From Gammaproteobacteria bacterium (lineage in GTDB: Bacteria; Pseudomonadota; Gammaproteobacteria; Pseudomonadales; Pseudomonadaceae), in the NCBI GenBank assembly GCA_012728415.1, contig JAAYFD010000050.1:1-38718 (forward strand): a stretch of DNA of 38,718 nt. Reading direction: 5' to 3'. A model generated the notes under the pieces. It was given only the letters and a program-made list of their open reading frames with translations, had not been told where the DNA came from and made no database searches. The translations under genes and the position numbers were made by a program. Positions 24,476 to 34,897 of this stretch are shown here, one piece after another; the stretch's first letter is position 1, and the number at the start of each line of letters is the position of its first letter.

Positions 24476-26542
24476 ATGGCCATAGAACGCAAAGCGGTAC
24501 GACTGCTCATTCTTGAAGACTCACAAAACGAGGCAGAACGCATTGTCAGCCTGTTTCGCAATTCCGGCTTGCCAACCCGGGTGCACCGTGCCGACACGCC
24601 TGAAGCCCTGTCAGAAGCCCTCGCCAACTCATGGGACTTGTGCATTGCATCCTATGAGTGCACACAGCTGCCATTGTCAACGGCTCTAAAGATATTGCAA
24701 AAAAGCGAACGGGACCTGTCCTTTATCCAGATTATCGAAGAACAGGATTCCGACCTGATTATTGAAGCCTTGCAGATGGGCGCCCAGGATGCCGTGCCCA
24801 AAGGAGCTGACGAACACCTGATGCTGGTCGTGAACCGGGAGCTGGCCAACTTGCAGGAGCGCCGTACCCGCCGAACCGCCGAACTGGCTCTGCATGAAGC
24901 AGAAAAGCGCTGTCAGTTACTCCTGGACAGCTCGATTGATGCCATTGCTTATGTGCATGACGGCATGCACGTCTATGCAAACCGGGCCTACCTGAAGCTC
25001 TTTGGTTACAGCTCTGTAGACGATCTGGAATGCACACCGATGACCGACCTGATCGCCCCCGAAGATCAGGCCGGTTTTAAAGAGCTGCTGCGCAACTACC
25101 ACAATGACACCGCCCAGGCTGACTTCCTGTGCAACGGCGTCAACCTCAGCAACGAGGCGTTTGCTGCCAGAATCAGTGTCTCACCTGCCACTTACGATGG
25201 TGAAGCCTGCGTACAGGTGGTTATCCGTACCGACAACGACAACGCCGAGCTTGAGCAAAAGCTTAAAGCCATCAGCAGCCAGGATCTTGCAACCGGCCTG
25301 TATAACCGGCAGCGTTTTCTCGAGCTCCTCGACACTGCAACCGAGCGGGCGATTAACCAGGAAGAAACTGCCAGCCTTGCCTATATCAAGATCGATGCCT
25401 ATCACCGCCTGACCAGCGAGCTGGGCATAGCTGGCATTGACCTGTTCCTGGCCGACCTTGCACAAACTGTACGCCAGACCCTGAACAAAAATACCCAGCT
25501 GGCACGCCTGGCCGATAACGTTTTTTGCGCACTGCAGCCGGCCACCACCCCCGAACAGCAACAACCAGAGCTTCTCCGGTTACTGGAGCAGGTCGCCGAG
25601 CGGCTGTATGACGTTTCCGGGCGCACGGCACAAACCACCCTGTCCATTGGCGTGGCAGCCATTAGCGAAAAAACGGGCAAGGCTGCCGAAGTGCTTGACC
25701 GGGCCCGACGTTGCAGCGAAGAAAACGACCAGGGCAATCACTTGCACATCCATAACCCGGTGGACGACCTGGCCGCCTCTGCCAGTCGTGGCAACATCAT
25801 TGCAATGATTCAGCACGCGCTGGAAACCAACAGCTTCCGCTTGCTGTTTCAACCGGTCATCAGCCTGCGCGGCGAGCAAGACGAGCTATACGAAGTCCTG
25901 CTGCGCCTGGTTACCCCCCAGGGTGATGAAGTCGCACCCAATGACTTTCTCAATGCAGCCATCAGCGCCGGTCTGGCCGAAAAAATCGACCGCTGGGTGC
26001 TGCTTAACTCCATCAAGCTGCTGACACAGCACCGGGCCAAAGGCCATAACACAACCCTGTTTGTCCACCTGTCCAGCGCAAGCCTGCAAGACATGTCGCT
26101 GGTGGCCTGGCTGGCCATGGCGCTAAAAGCAGCCCGCCTGCCAGCCGACTCGCTCATTTTGCAGATCCGCGAAACCGACGCCATCAGCCACCTGAAGCAG
26201 GCACGCGAACTGGTTGAGGAGCTGCGCGGCCTGCACTGCCAGATCGCTCTGGGCCAGTTTGGCTGTGCGGTCAACCCGTTCAACACACTCAATCACCTGA
26301 ACGTGGATTACGTAAAGATCGACGGTTCCTTTACCGGCGAACTGGGTGAGCACGCCAACCAGGAAGCCCTGAAAGAAATGCTTGGCGCCCTGCATAGCCA
26401 GGCCAAAAGAACCATAGTGCCCTTTGTCGAAAGCGCCAGCATCCTGTCGGTTTTATGGCAAGCTGGTGTCAATTACATTCAGGGGCACTACCTGCAAGAG
26501 CCAAGCACCACCATGGATTACGACTTCGGTGCCAACAACTGA
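24476..26542 (+). CDS. fimX: Type IV pilus regulator FimX (REC-PAS-GGDEF-EAL, cyclic di-GMP receptor)
   Basis: 688 residues from the ATG at 24476 (691 from an ATG three codons earlier). Order: receiver-like domain (about 10-125) with LLILEDSQNEAER but no phospho-acceptor Asp; PAS (about 140-255); degenerate GGDEF (about 265-425) with ADNVF in place of GGDEF; degenerate EAL (about 435-685) with Glu-Val-Leu at 25892-25900. P. aeruginosa FimX has the same EVL and a broken GGDEF; it is catalytically inactive, binds cyclic di-GMP through the EVL domain, and localises to a cell pole to promote pilus assembly. The later ATG is preferred because GGAA precedes it and it gives the MAIE-type start I recall. 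Confidence 0.93.
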   Translation: MAIERKAVRLLILEDSQNEAERIVSLFRNSGLPTRVHRADTPEALSEALANSWDLCIASYECTQLPLSTALKILQKSERDLSFIQIIEEQDSDLIIEALQMGAQDAVPKGADEHLMLVVNRELANLQERRTRRTAELALHEAEKRCQLLLDSSIDAIAYVHDGMHVYANRAYLKLFGYSSVDDLECTPMTDLIAPEDQAGFKELLRNYHNDTAQADFLCNGVNLSNEAFAARISVSPATYDGEACVQVVIRTDNDNAELEQKLKAISSQDLATGLYNRQRFLELLDTATERAINQEETASLAYIKIDAYHRLTSELGIAGIDLFLADLAQTVRQTLNKNTQLARLADNVFCALQPATTPEQQQPELLRLLEQVAERLYDVSGRTAQTTLSIGVAAISEKTGKAAEVLDRARRCSEENDQGNHLHIHNPVDDLAASASRGNIIAMIQHALETNSFRLLFQPVISLRGEQDELYEVLLRLVTPQGDEVAPNDFLNAAISAGLAEKIDRWVLLNSIKLLTQHRAKGHNTTLFVHLSSASLQDMSLVAWLAMALKAARLPADSLILQIRETDAISHLKQARELVEELRGLHCQIALGQFGCAVNPFNTLNHLNVDYVKIDGSFTGELGEHANQEALKEMLGALHSQAKRTIVPFVESASILSVLWQAGVNYIQGHYLQEPSTTMDYDFGANN

Positions 26543-26551
26543 GCCTTAACC

Positions 26552-26572
26552 GTGCTGCCCCCGGGGCAGCAC
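26552..26572 (+). other. Perfect hairpin after fimX
   Basis: GTGCTGCCCC (26552-26561), one C, then GGGGCAGCAC (26563-26572): a 10-bp palindrome 10 bases past the fimX stop. No T-run follows, so it may be a weak terminator or 3'-end stabiliser between fimX and dusB. Confidence 0.5.
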
Positions 26573-26624
26573 CCCACTACATGTATTGCATCACAGGATG
26601 CACCCGTTTGCTTTCGAGGTTTGC

Positions 26625-27623
26625 ATGTCTACCCTGCGCATCGGCAATATAACTCTGGCCAGCAATCTGGTTTTGGCGCCCATGGCCGGCATCAGTGACC
26701 GCCCCTTTCGCGAGCTCTGCCGTGCGTACGGTGCCGGCATGAGCGTAGCCGAGATGGTCACCAGTGATACCCGTCTGTGGCACAGCCGCAAGTCGAGCCA
26801 GCGTCTGGTTGACACGACTGACCAGGAACCGCGCGCCATCCAGATCGCCGGCTCCGTACCAGAGCAGATGGCCAAGGCTGCCCGCAGCTGCGTGGCCATG
26901 GGCGCACAGCTGATCGATATCAACATGGGGTGCCCGGCCAAAAAGGTCTGCAACAAAGCTGCCGGCTCGGCACTGCTGCGGGACGAGTTGCTGGTCGCTA
27001 ATATCCTGCGTGCTGTGGTGTCTGCCGTGCAGGTACCAGTTACCCTCAAAATTCGCACCGGCTGGGACAACAGCACTCGCAATGCTCTAAGCATTGCGCA
27101 CATCGCCGAAAGTGAAGGCATCCAGGCCCTGGCCATCCATGGTCGCACCCGTGCCGACCGTTTCAATGGCGAGGCCGAATACGACACCATTGCCGCTGTG
27201 AAGCAGTCTATCAACATTCCGGTACTGGCCAATGGCGACATTTGCTCGCCACACAAGGCACGCCAGGTGCTGGAGCACACAGCCGCCGACGGCCTGTTAA
27301 TTGGGCGGGCCGCCCGCGGCCGGCCATGGATTTTTCGCGAAATCGGCCACTACCTGAAAACCGGCAAACAGCTGGAACCGCTACCGCTGAGCGAAATGCA
27401 AGAGACCCTGAGGCTGCATCTTGCTAGAATGCACGAATTCTATGGTCCGGTGATGGGCGTACGCATTGCCCGCAAACATCTGGCCTGGTACCTGCAATGG
27501 TTGCCTGATTCCCGTACATTCCGCAGTCAGTTCAATAGCCTCGACAGCCCACAGCAGCAACTGCAGGCAATCGTTGAGCTGTACCGGCAACTGACTGCAC
27601 AGGGCATCCGACATGCAGCCTGA
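26625..27623 (+). CDS. dusB: tRNA-dihydrouridine synthase B
   Basis: 332 residues. FMN enzyme that reduces uridine (U17 in E. coli) in the tRNA D-loop. Visible are NLVLAPMAGISDRPFR, the catalytic Cys in MGCPAKKVCNK, KIRTGWD, IHGRTR and the FMN-phosphate motif ANGDI...GLLIGRAARGRPW. The ATG at 26625 has GAGG at 26616-26619; the frame opens 13 codons earlier but without similarity. fis follows after 16 bases, the conserved dusB-fis operon. Confidence 0.95.
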   Translation: MSTLRIGNITLASNLVLAPMAGISDRPFRELCRAYGAGMSVAEMVTSDTRLWHSRKSSQRLVDTTDQEPRAIQIAGSVPEQMAKAARSCVAMGAQLIDINMGCPAKKVCNKAAGSALLRDELLVANILRAVVSAVQVPVTLKIRTGWDNSTRNALSIAHIAESEGIQALAIHGRTRADRFNGEAEYDTIAAVKQSINIPVLANGDICSPHKARQVLEHTAADGLLIGRAARGRPWIFREIGHYLKTGKQLEPLPLSEMQETLRLHLARMHEFYGPVMGVRIARKHLAWYLQWLPDSRTFRSQFNSLDSPQQQLQAIVELYRQLTAQGIRHAA

Positions 27624-27639
27624 ACACCGCTAGTAATTT

Positions 27640-27927
27640 ATGGATACAAGAATCGTGAGTCTACATTCATCCCGCCTTGCGGGAACGGCAACCGGCCAGC
27701 CATTAAGCCTGCGCGCCTGCGTGGAAATGACCCTGCACAATTACTTCACACACCTGGACGGAACCGAAGTAACCAATGTTTACCAGCTCGTTCTAAATGA
27801 AGTCGAAGCCCCACTGCTGGCGACCGTGCTGCAATACACCGGCGGAAACCAGAGCAAGGCAGCAGAAATTCTTGGCCTGAACCGTGGCACACTGCGCAAG
27901 AAATTGAAAGAACACAACCTTCTGTAA
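27640..27927 (+). CDS. fis: Nucleoid-associated DNA-bending protein Fis
   Basis: 95 residues. The C-terminal helix-turn-helix is [23 protein letters not shown], nearly universal in Fis, and the dimerisation helices are [16 protein letters not shown] and [18 protein letters not shown]. Bends DNA and controls rRNA, tRNA and recombination sites, with high levels in fast growth. The ATG at 27640 has no evident Shine-Dalgarno, and translation may depend on coupling to dusB. Somewhat shorter N-terminus than the ~107-residue P. aeruginosa protein as I recall it. Confidence 0.95.
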   Translation: MDTRIVSLHSSRLAGTATGQPLSLRACVEMTLHNYFTHLDGTEVTNVYQLVLNEVEAPLLATVLQYTGGNQSKAAEILGLNRGTLRKKLKEHNLL

Positions 27928-27970
27928 ACCAACCGCTGCCTGGAGCAGCCGATTCAACCTGGAAAACCTG

Positions 27971-29578
27971 ATGACTGACCAAACTGCCAAGACCCCGGTG
28001 CGCCGTGCACTGATTAGCGTTTCCGACAAAGCCGGCGTAGTGGAATTTGCCCGCGCCCTGCACACCCTGAAAGTCGAAATCCTATCTACCGGCGGCACCT
28101 ACAAACTGCTCTGTGACAACGGCATCCCCGCAGTAGAAGTGGCCGACTACACCGGCTTTGCCGAGATGATGGACGGCCGGGTCAAGACCCTGCACCCGAA
28201 AATTCACGGCGGCATCCTCGGCCGGCGCGCTATTGATGCGGCAATCATGGACGAGCAAGGCATCAAGCCGATCGACCTGGTGGCAGTCAACCTCTATCCC
28301 TTTGCCGCTACAGTAGCCCAGGAGGGTTGCACGCTGCCCGACGCCATCGAGAATATTGATATCGGTGGCCCAGCCATGGTGCGCAGCGCGGCGAAAAACC
28401 ATAAAGATGTGGCCATAGTGGTCAATACTGACGACTACGACAATGTGATCAGTGCCCTGCAGGACGGCGGGCTTACTTACGCCCAGCGCTTTGCCCTGGC
28501 CCTGAAGGCCTTTGAGCACACGGCCGCCTACGACGGCATGATTGCCAATTACCTGGGTACCATCAACCAGCAGGCCGATACCCTGTCCAGCGCAGATCGC
28601 AGCCTGTTCCCACAGAGCTTCAACAGTCAGTTCATCAAGGCGCAGGATATGCGCTACGGCGAAAACCCGCACCAGAGTGCGGCCTTCTATGTCGAAGCCA
28701 GTCCGGCTGAAGCCAGCGTGGCCACCGCCAGCCAGATCCAGGGCAAAGAGCTGTCCTTCAATAACGTGGCCGACACTGACGCCGCCCTGGAATGCGTAAA
28801 AAGCTTCAGTGAGCCAGCCTGTGTCATCGTCAAGCATGCCAACCCCTGTGGTGTGGCGGTGGTTGCCGAACAGGCCGGCGGCATTCGCAAAGCCTATGAT
28901 CTGGCCTACGCCACCGACAGCGAGTCCGCATTTGGCGGCATCATTGCCTTCAACCGTGAACTGGACGGCGAAACCGCGAGCGCCATTGTCGAGCGTCAGT
29001 TTGTTGAGGTGATCATCGCGCCATCCATTTCCTCCGCTGCCCGCGAAGCCGTCAGCGCCAAAGCCAACGTGCGTTTGCTGGAGTGCGGCCAGTGGCCCGA
29101 ACAGCGCGCACCCGGCTGGGACTTCAAGCGCGTCAACGGCGGCCTGCTGGTTCAAAGCCGTGACATCGGCATGATCAGCGCTGACGACCTCAGGGTGGTT
29201 ACCAGGCGCGCACCCAGTGAAGAAGAAATTCGTGACCTGCTGTTTGCCTGGAAAGTGGCCAAGTTCGTCAAGTCCAACGCCATTGTCTACGCCAAAAACG
29301 GCCAGACAGTGGGAGTGGGTGCCGGCCAGATGAGTCGCGTCAATTCGGCACGCATCGCTGCCATCAAGGCTGAACACGCCGGACTGCCGGTAGAGGGTGC
29401 CGTCATGGCCTCTGATGCCTTCTTCCCGTTCCGTGACGGCATCGACAACGCTGCCAAGGCCGGTATCCAGGCCGTCATTCAGCCTGGCGGTTCAATGCGC
29501 GACGAGGAAGTTATCGCCGCCGCCGACGAAGCCGGCATTGCCATGGTCTTTACCGGCATGCGGCACTTCCGCCACTGA
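27971..29578 (+). CDS. purH: Bifunctional AICAR transformylase / IMP cyclohydrolase
   Basis: 535 residues. Performs the last two steps of de novo IMP synthesis. N-terminal IMP cyclohydrolase (about 1-200, [29 protein letters not shown]) and C-terminal AICAR formyltransferase (about 205-535) with the catalytic Lys-His in [13 protein letters not shown]. The ATG at 27971 is preceded by GGAAAA. Follows fis by 43 bases and precedes purD by 20, the standard fis-purH-purD arrangement of pseudomonads. Confidence 0.97.
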   Translation: MTDQTAKTPVRRALISVSDKAGVVEFARALHTLKVEILSTGGTYKLLCDNGIPAVEVADYTGFAEMMDGRVKTLHPKIHGGILGRRAIDAAIMDEQGIKPIDLVAVNLYPFAATVAQEGCTLPDAIENIDIGGPAMVRSAAKNHKDVAIVVNTDDYDNVISALQDGGLTYAQRFALALKAFEHTAAYDGMIANYLGTINQQADTLSSADRSLFPQSFNSQFIKAQDMRYGENPHQSAAFYVEASPAEASVATASQIQGKELSFNNVADTDAALECVKSFSEPACVIVKHANPCGVAVVAEQAGGIRKAYDLAYATDSESAFGGIIAFNRELDGETASAIVERQFVEVIIAPSISSAAREAVSAKANVRLLECGQWPEQRAPGWDFKRVNGGLLVQSRDIGMISADDLRVVTRRAPSEEEIRDLLFAWKVAKFVKSNAIVYAKNGQTVGVGAGQMSRVNSARIAAIKAEHAGLPVEGAVMASDAFFPFRDGIDNAAKAGIQAVIQPGGSMRDEEVIAAADEAGIAMVFTGMRHFRH

Positions 29579-29598
29579 TTTGAGGTTAGAAACTGACT

Positions 29599-30894
29599 AT
29601 GAACATTTTGATTATTGGCAACGGCGGTCGCGAGCACGCGCTGGCATGGAAAATAGCCCAGGACCCACGCGTGGAAACAGTTTTCGTGGCACCGGGCAAT
29701 GCCGGTACAGCTACCGAGGCCAAGTGCAAAAACGTCGCCATTCAGGTTACCGAAATCGATGCCCTGGCCGAATTTGCCAAAGCCAACCAGGTTGAGCTGA
29801 CCATTGTCGGCCCTGAAGCCCCGCTGGTGCAGGGTGTGGTTGACAAGTTTCGTGCGGCCGGCCTGAGCATTTTTGGCCCCACTGCCAAGGCAGCCCAGCT
29901 GGAAGGTTCAAAGGCATTCACCAAGGACTTTCTGGCACGTCACAAGATTCCGACGGCCGGTTATGCCAATTTCACCGACGTAGACCAGGCGCTGGCCTAT
30001 GTGCGCGAAAAAGGCGCTCCCATTGTGGTCAAGGCCGATGGCCTGGCTGCAGGCAAGGGCGTCATCGTCGCCATGACACTGCAGGAAGCCGAAGATGCCA
30101 TTACTGACATGCTGTCCGGCAACGCCTTTGGTGATGCCGGCTCGCGCGTGGTGATCGAAGACTTCCTGGATGGCGAGGAAGCCAGCTTCATTGTTATGGT
30201 TGATGCTGCCGGCAATGTCCTGCCGATGGCCACCAGCCAGGATCACAAGCGCGTCGGCGATGCCGACACCGGCCCCAATACCGGCGGTATGGGTGCCTAC
30301 TCTCCCGCCCCTGTGGTGACCCCCGAGGTATACCAGCGCGTACTTGACGAGATTATCTATCCCACTGTGCGCGGCATGGCGGCCGAAGGCAATGTCTACA
30401 CCGGCTTTCTCTATGCCGGCCTGATGATCGACAAGGCTGGAAATCCGCAAATCATCGAATACAATTGCCGCTTTGGTGACCCGGAAACCCAGCCAATCTT
30501 GCTGCGCCTTGAGTCCAGCCTGGTCTTGCTCGTCGAAGCAGCCATGGCCGAGGCGCTGGACAAGGTTGAAGCCCAGTGGGACCCGCGCCCAAGCCTGGGC
30601 GTGGTCATGGCCTCCGGCGGCTACCCGGCTGACGACTACCTGAAGGGCCAGGTCATCAGTGGCCTTGATGCAGCAGCAAAACTGGACGGCAAGGTGTTTC
30701 ATGCCGGTACCAGCCTGCAGGGTGACACTATCATCAACACTGGCGGCCGCGTACTCTGTGCCACAGCCCTGGGTGATACAGTTGCCGAGGCCCAGGCCAA
30801 TGCCTACGCCCTGGCCAAGCCGATCAGCTGGAAGGGCTGTTTTTATCGTAAAGATATCGGCTACCGAGCTGTCGAGCGCGAACAGAATAGCTGA
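29599..30894 (+). CDS. purD: Phosphoribosylamine-glycine ligase
   Basis: 431 residues. ATP-grasp enzyme joining glycine to phosphoribosylamine (second step of purine synthesis). Visible are [30 protein letters not shown], the [12 protein letters not shown] loop and [14 protein letters not shown] lies upstream of the ATG. Ends a purine operon with purH; a clear terminator follows. Confidence 0.97.
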   Translation: MNILIIGNGGREHALAWKIAQDPRVETVFVAPGNAGTATEAKCKNVAIQVTEIDALAEFAKANQVELTIVGPEAPLVQGVVDKFRAAGLSIFGPTAKAAQLEGSKAFTKDFLARHKIPTAGYANFTDVDQALAYVREKGAPIVVKADGLAAGKGVIVAMTLQEAEDAITDMLSGNAFGDAGSRVVIEDFLDGEEASFIVMVDAAGNVLPMATSQDHKRVGDADTGPNTGGMGAYSPAPVVTPEVYQRVLDEIIYPTVRGMAAEGNVYTGFLYAGLMIDKAGNPQIIEYNCRFGDPETQPILLRLESSLVLLVEAAMAEALDKVEAQWDPRPSLGVVMASGGYPADDYLKGQVISGLDAAAKLDGKVFHAGTSLQGDTIINTGGRVLCATALGDTVAEAQANAYALAKPISWKGCFYRKDIGYRAVEREQNS

Positions 30895-30922
30895 CAAAAG
30901 ACAGGCCAACACAGCCACAACC

Positions 30923-30959
30923 AAGGGCAGGGGGAAAAACAGCACCTCTGCCCTTTTTT
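30923..30959 (+). terminator. Rho-independent terminator after purD
   Basis: GGGCAGGGG (30925-30933) pairs with CCTCTGCCC (30945-30953), including one G-T pair, and six Ts follow. It ends the purH-purD transcript 30 bases after the stop. Confidence 0.8.
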
Positions 30960-30992
30960 GTTCCTGCGCATACAGTCTGCGCACACCCATGA

Positions 30993-31053
30993 GTCGCGGC
31001 TGAAGCCGCTCCTGCAGCGCAGACCGGCCGCTGCAGAAGCCACTTCAGTGGCG
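30993..31053. repeat. REP-type inverted pair (REPIN-like), copy 1
   Basis: GTCGCGGCTGAAGCCGCTCC (30993-31012) is a hairpin with a GCGGC/GCCGC stem, the reverse complement of the GGAGCGGCTTCAGCCGCGA type of REP common in pseudomonads and relatives. GCCACTTCAGTGGCGA (31039-31054) follows after about 26 bases in the opposite orientation, with a GCCAC/GTGGC stem and the same TTCA loop and CGA flank. It lies between the convergent purD and dnaB genes. Confidence 0.75.
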
Positions 31054-31159
31054 AACAGCGCCTGCCGGATACCATACTCCGTCTTGCTTGCCCGCCTAAA
31101 TATGGAGCCTGTACAGCGGCACCACTATTTACCCGCCTGCCGCTACAGCACAAACCGGT

Positions 31160-32554
31160 TTAATCATCATGAAATTGATAATCCCCCGGCGCCAGGTTGT
31201 CAAAGCGGGTATAACGACCGTGAAACATCAGCCTGACTGTGCCGATAGGCCCGTTACGCTGTTTGCCAATGATGATCTCGGCAATCCCCTTGTGCTCGGT
31301 ATCCGGATGATACACCTCGTCACGGTAAACAAACATGATGACATCGGCATCCTGCTCAATGGCGCCAGATTCACGCAAATCAGAGTTGACCGGCCGCTTG
31401 TTTGGCCGCTGCTCCAGGGCCCGGTTCAGCTGCGACAAGGCGACCACCGGGCAGTCAAACTCTTTGGCCAGCGCCTTAAGTGAGCGGGAGATTTCGGATA
31501 TCTCATTGGTACGGTTTTCACCACCACTGCCTCCCAGCTGCATCAGCTGCAGATAGTCAACCATGATCAAGCCGATCTCGCCATGCTCACGGGCCACCCG
31601 GCGGGTACGCGCACGCATTTCGGTCGGGCTGATGCCGGCAGTGTCATCAATATGCAGCTTGGCGCCCTGCAGCAAAGAGACGGTGGACGTCATCCGTGCC
31701 CAGTCATCATCATCCAGCTTGCCTGAGCGTACCTTGCTCTGGTCGATCCGGCCCAGCGAAGACAGCATGCGCATGACCAGTGACTCAGCCGGCATTTCGA
31801 GCGAAAAAACCAGTACAGTTTTATCACTGTTCATCACAGCGTTTTCTACCAGGTTCATGGCAAACGTGGTTTTCCCCATGGAGGGACGACCGGCAACAAT
31901 GATCAAATCGGCCGGCTGCAAACCGCTGGTCTGCTCGTCAAGGTCGGCAAAGCCAGTGGTCAAGCCGGTAATCTGTGAGTCGCTATGGAACAGCGTATCA
32001 ATAGTATCAACAGTCTGCAGCAATACCTCACGCAAAGGCACCGGTCCGCCAGCTTTGGGCCGCGACTCGGCAATCTGAAAAATTTTGCGCTCAGCCTCAT
32101 CAAGAATTTCTTCTCCTTGACGTCCCTGTGGCGAGTACGCCATATCAGCAATTTCATTGCTGGCGCTGATCAGCTGGCGCAAAGTCGCACGCTCACGGAT
32201 AATTCGCGCATATGCCTGAATATTGGCCACCGAAGGGGTATTGCCGGCCAGTTCTCCCAGATAGGCCAGGCCACCCACCTGCGCCAGAGTACCTTCGTTG
32301 TCGAGGTATTCCGACAGGGTTACCACATCAAAAGGTTCGTTGCGCTCGGCCAATATAAAAATGGCACGAAAGATCAGGCGGTGATCATGCCGGTAAAAAT
32401 CGGCATCTACCAGCTGGTCACCGATTCGCTCCCAGGCATAGTTATCCAGCATCAAGCCGCCAAGCACTGCCTGCTCGGCTTCCACCGAGTGCGGCGGCAC
32501 TTTCAGTGCTGCCGCTTCCAGGTCATATTGTGGCGCCACATCCAACTCACGCAT
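31160..32554 (-). CDS. dnaB: Replicative DNA helicase DnaB
   Basis: 464 residues. Hexameric 5'-3' helicase of the replication fork. N-terminal DnaG-interacting domain (about 20-120, PPHSVEAEQAVLGGLMLDN) and RecA-like C-terminal domain with Walker A GRPSMGKTTFA, Walker B-type LIMVDYLQLM, and DLRESGAIEQDADVIMF. No intein. Last gene of the minus block, separated from rplI by a terminator, so it has its own promoter; TTGCAC and TATCAT 15 bases apart (about 32590-32616) are a weak candidate. Confidence 0.97.
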   Translation of the reverse strand: MRELDVAPQYDLEAAALKVPPHSVEAEQAVLGGLMLDNYAWERIGDQLVDADFYRHDHRLIFRAIFILAERNEPFDVVTLSEYLDNEGTLAQVGGLAYLGELAGNTPSVANIQAYARIIRERATLRQLISASNEIADMAYSPQGRQGEEILDEAERKIFQIAESRPKAGGPVPLREVLLQTVDTIDTLFHSDSQITGLTTGFADLDEQTSGLQPADLIIVAGRPSMGKTTFAMNLVENAVMNSDKTVLVFSLEMPAESLVMRMLSSLGRIDQSKVRSGKLDDDDWARMTSTVSLLQGAKLHIDDTAGISPTEMRARTRRVAREHGEIGLIMVDYLQLMQLGGSGGENRTNEISEISRSLKALAKEFDCPVVALSQLNRALEQRPNKRPVNSDLRESGAIEQDADVIMFVYRDEVYHPDTEHKGIAEIIIGKQRNGPIGTVRLMFHGRYTRFDNLAPGDYQFHDD

Positions 32555-32715
32555 AACTCTAGCCGTTAATATCTATACTTGATGATAGGGTACGAAATTC
32601 CGGTGCAATGCGCCTGTCACGCCAGGCAACCGCCTGAAAGCACAACCTGAATGCCCCTGACTGGTGCCAACTCCACGAGCTGCATTGCGCCGGGCATTGT
32701 AACTCCAGCACAGAC

Positions 32716-32753
32716 AAAAAAGGCACCTGTCGTCAGACAGATGCCCCTTTTTT
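32716..32753 (-). terminator. Bidirectional terminator after rplI
   Basis: GGCACCTGTC (32722-32731) pairs with GACAGATGCC (32736-32745) with one mismatch around GTCA. Six Ts follow on the minus strand (32716-32721 read in reverse) and six on the plus strand. It separates the ribosomal-protein operon from dnaB. Confidence 0.85.
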
Positions 32754-32769
32754 GTCGCCGAGGTAAAAC

Positions 32770-33228
32770 TTACTCGTCTTCACCTTCGCCTGCAACCACC
32801 AGCTTGATCTCTGCATTCACTTCAGAGTGCAACTGCAGGAGAATCTCATATTCACCAGTCTGGCGAATAGTGCCGTCTGGCAGACGAACCTCGCTCTTGG
32901 CGACTTCGATACCGCTGGCGGTCAGGGCATCAGCAATATCCTGGGTGCCAATGGACCCGAACAGCTTGCCCTCTTCACCAACATTGGCAGTGATGGTCAC
33001 CACCAGCTCGCTCAGCTGGGCAGCACGGGCTTCGGCGGCTGCGCGCTTCTCGGCAGCAATGCGCTCCAGCTCGGCACGGCGGGCTTCAAACTCGGCAATG
33101 TTTTCCGGAGTTGCAGCGGTAGCCTTGCCTTGCGGCAGCAGGTAGTTGCGGCCATAGCCGGCCTTTACAGTAACTTTGTCGCCCAGGTTACCCAGGTTTG
33201 CGACTTTTTCCAGCAGGATGACTTCCAT
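32770..33228 (-). CDS. rplI: Large ribosomal subunit protein bL9
   Basis: 152 residues. Binds 23S rRNA near the base of L1 and stabilises ribosome spacing. N-terminal signature [32 protein letters not shown], then the long connecting helix rich in Ala, Glu and Arg, and the C-terminal domain. The C-terminus ends in an acidic GEGEDE stretch. GAGGTG lies before the ATG. It is the last gene of the rpsF-rpsR-DUF2232-rplI operon. Confidence 0.97.
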   Translation of the reverse strand: MEVILLEKVANLGNLGDKVTVKAGYGRNYLLPQGKATAATPENIAEFEARRAELERIAAEKRAAAEARAAQLSELVVTITANVGEEGKLFGSIGTQDIADALTASGIEVAKSEVRLPDGTIRQTGEYEILLQLHSEVNAEIKLVVAGEGEDE

Positions 33229-33251
33229 TTGGGTTTCACCTCTTGAAGATA

Positions 33252-34148
33252 TTATTCACCGTTGTCCGTGGGATCTGCATTATTTTTTTCTAACGCTCTG
33301 AGACCACGGAAATCAAACACACTATCGGCCAGGGCCAAAATAACCAGAAGCGGATACAGCAGCTGCAAAAACAGGAACATGCCTACATAAAAACCGATCA
33401 AAGGTAACCGGCCCATTTTATGGCGGGCAACCACACCGTGTACCAGCGCCATGCCAGCCACGCCCAGCGGTATCGCACATAACGGCATGATGATCGCCGC
33501 CTGCGCACTCACACGCGGTGCCAATAGCATGCCCAGCACCAGCAACCCTGCAACTGCCGCCGGCAGACGGATGCTGCGGAACTCCTGACCAAAGCCGCCC
33601 GGGTTATACAGAGCGGCCTGCCAGTAACGGGCCAGCGCCAGTGCGGCCAACGCCAGCATTTGCACGACTGCAGCCATCAGCCCGGTCAAGACCGGCCCCA
33701 ACAGCTCCAGCAGGCTGTCCTGCACGCTTGCATCCAGCTGCTGCCAGGCGTCGCCCAGCACAGCGGTCATGTTTTGCTCAAGTGCCTGCCTGACTTCACC
33801 AATGAAATCGGCAAATACCACTGACAGCACCCAGGCTGACACCAGTCCAACCAGCAAACTGGTCAGCAGCACCCTGAGCCAGGACATGCTTTCGCGCAGT
33901 ACATACGCCAAAACAAGGCTGCCGCCCACTACCATCACTACATAAGGGTCGCCGTACAAAGCCCAGATAACAGCAGGGATCAATGCCCAGACCACAGTGT
34001 TTGCCGACTGCCCTGCACCTTTGCGCAACAGAACCAGACTGGCTCCAGCCGCACCGATCCAGAACAATAGGGGCAACGCTGTCGTCAGGCCCACCGTCAG
34101 GGCTGCCTGTTTGCGACCACGCATGATGTATTCGGCCAGTGCCCGCAT
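33252..34148 (-). CDS. DUF2232-type polytopic membrane protein
   Basis: 298 residues with about eight hydrophobic segments, clustered at 15-100 and 150-290, and a charged C-terminal tail. It is the membrane protein regularly found between rpsR and rplI in pseudomonads and matches DUF2232 as I recall it; the family shares the fold of some energy-coupling-factor S components and of B. subtilis YybS. Function is unknown. Start at 34148 with AAGGAT upstream; 33 bases after rpsR and 23 before rplI, so it is co-transcribed with ribosomal proteins. Confidence 0.8.
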   Translation of the reverse strand: MRALAEYIMRGRKQAALTVGLTTALPLLFWIGAAGASLVLLRKGAGQSANTVVWALIPAVIWALYGDPYVVMVVGGSLVLAYVLRESMSWLRVLLTSLLVGLVSAWVLSVVFADFIGEVRQALEQNMTAVLGDAWQQLDASVQDSLLELLGPVLTGLMAAVVQMLALAALALARYWQAALYNPGGFGQEFRSIRLPAAVAGLLVLGMLLAPRVSAQAAIIMPLCAIPLGVAGMALVHGVVARHKMGRLPLIGFYVGMFLFLQLLYPLLVILALADSVFDFRGLRALEKNNADPTDNGE

Positions 34149-34181
34149 GCTTGTCTGTATCCTTGTCCGCTTCAGCCAGGC

Positions 34182-34412
34182 TTAGCGGTCGTGGCTATCG
34201 GTGTATGGCAGCAGCGCCAGGAAGCGCGCACGCTTGATGGCTGTAGCCAGCTGACGCTGATACTTGGCCTTGGTGCCGGTAATGCGGCTGGGTACAATTT
34301 TGCCTGTTTCAGAAACGTAGGCTTTCAGGGTGTTAAGGTCTTTGTAGTCGATTTCCTGTACGCCTTCAGCGGTAAAGCGGCAGAACTTGCGACGACGAAA
34401 AAAACGTGCCAT
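34182..34412 (-). CDS. rpsR: Small ribosomal subunit protein bS18
   Basis: 76 residues. Partner of S6 on the platform of the 30S subunit. [21 protein letters not shown] and [23 protein letters not shown] are family hallmarks. TAAGGAGCA precedes the ATG. It lies 29 bases after rpsF; priB, which sits between them in enterobacteria, is absent. Confidence 0.98.
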   Translation of the reverse strand: MARFFRRRKFCRFTAEGVQEIDYKDLNTLKAYVSETGKIVPSRITGTKAKYQRQLATAIKRARFLALLPYTDSHDR

Positions 34413-34441
34413 GACAGTTGCTCCTTAAATAAGTCCAGTGA

Positions 34442-34876
34442 TTACTCGTCAGCGTCTTCGCTGTCGTCATCTTCATCATCACCTTCGACTTCTTCGTCGT
34501 CGGCTTCGTCAGCAGCTTCAGGGCGCTCGCGACGCTCGCGACGCTCATTGCGGCCCTCTTCGGCCTTGAGCATTTCGGACTGCTCGGTAACAGCTTCATC
34601 ACGACGGATGATCAGGTTACGCAGTACAGCATCGTTATAGCGGAAGCTGTCTTCCAGCTCAGCCAGAACCTGGCTGCTGCACTCAACGTTCAGCAGTACG
34701 TAGTGGGCCTTGTGGATGTCGTTGATGGAGTAAGCCAGCTGACGGCGCCCCCAGTCTTCATGGCGGTGAACCTTGCCACCGTCGTCTTCGATCAGCTTGG
34801 TATAGCGCTCGACCATGCCGCCGACCTGCTCGCTCTGGTCAGGGTGGACCAGGAACACGATTTCGTAATGACGCAT
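34442..34876 (-). CDS. rpsF: Small ribosomal subunit protein bS6
   Basis: 144 residues. Globular domain 1-100 ([35 protein letters not shown]) followed by a tail of Arg/Glu repeats and then an almost wholly Asp/Glu C-terminus; in E. coli the tail is glutamylated by RimK. Good TAAGGAG before the ATG. First gene of the operon, with a hairpin leader at 34898-34921 and a promoter at 34975-35003. Confidence 0.98.
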   Translation of the reverse strand: MRHYEIVFLVHPDQSEQVGGMVERYTKLIEDDGGKVHRHEDWGRRQLAYSINDIHKAHYVLLNVECSSQVLAELEDSFRYNDAVLRNLIIRRDEAVTEQSEMLKAEEGRNERRERRERPEAADEADDEEVEGDDEDDDSEDADE

Positions 34877-34897
34877 AAATGCTCCTTACGGGTTGTA

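Noticed and set aside
28082..29377. Long open frame (431 codons) on the minus strand
   Set aside because: Exactly antisense to purH. High-GC codon bias leaves such frames open; its product has no recognisable domain and there is no ribosome-binding site.
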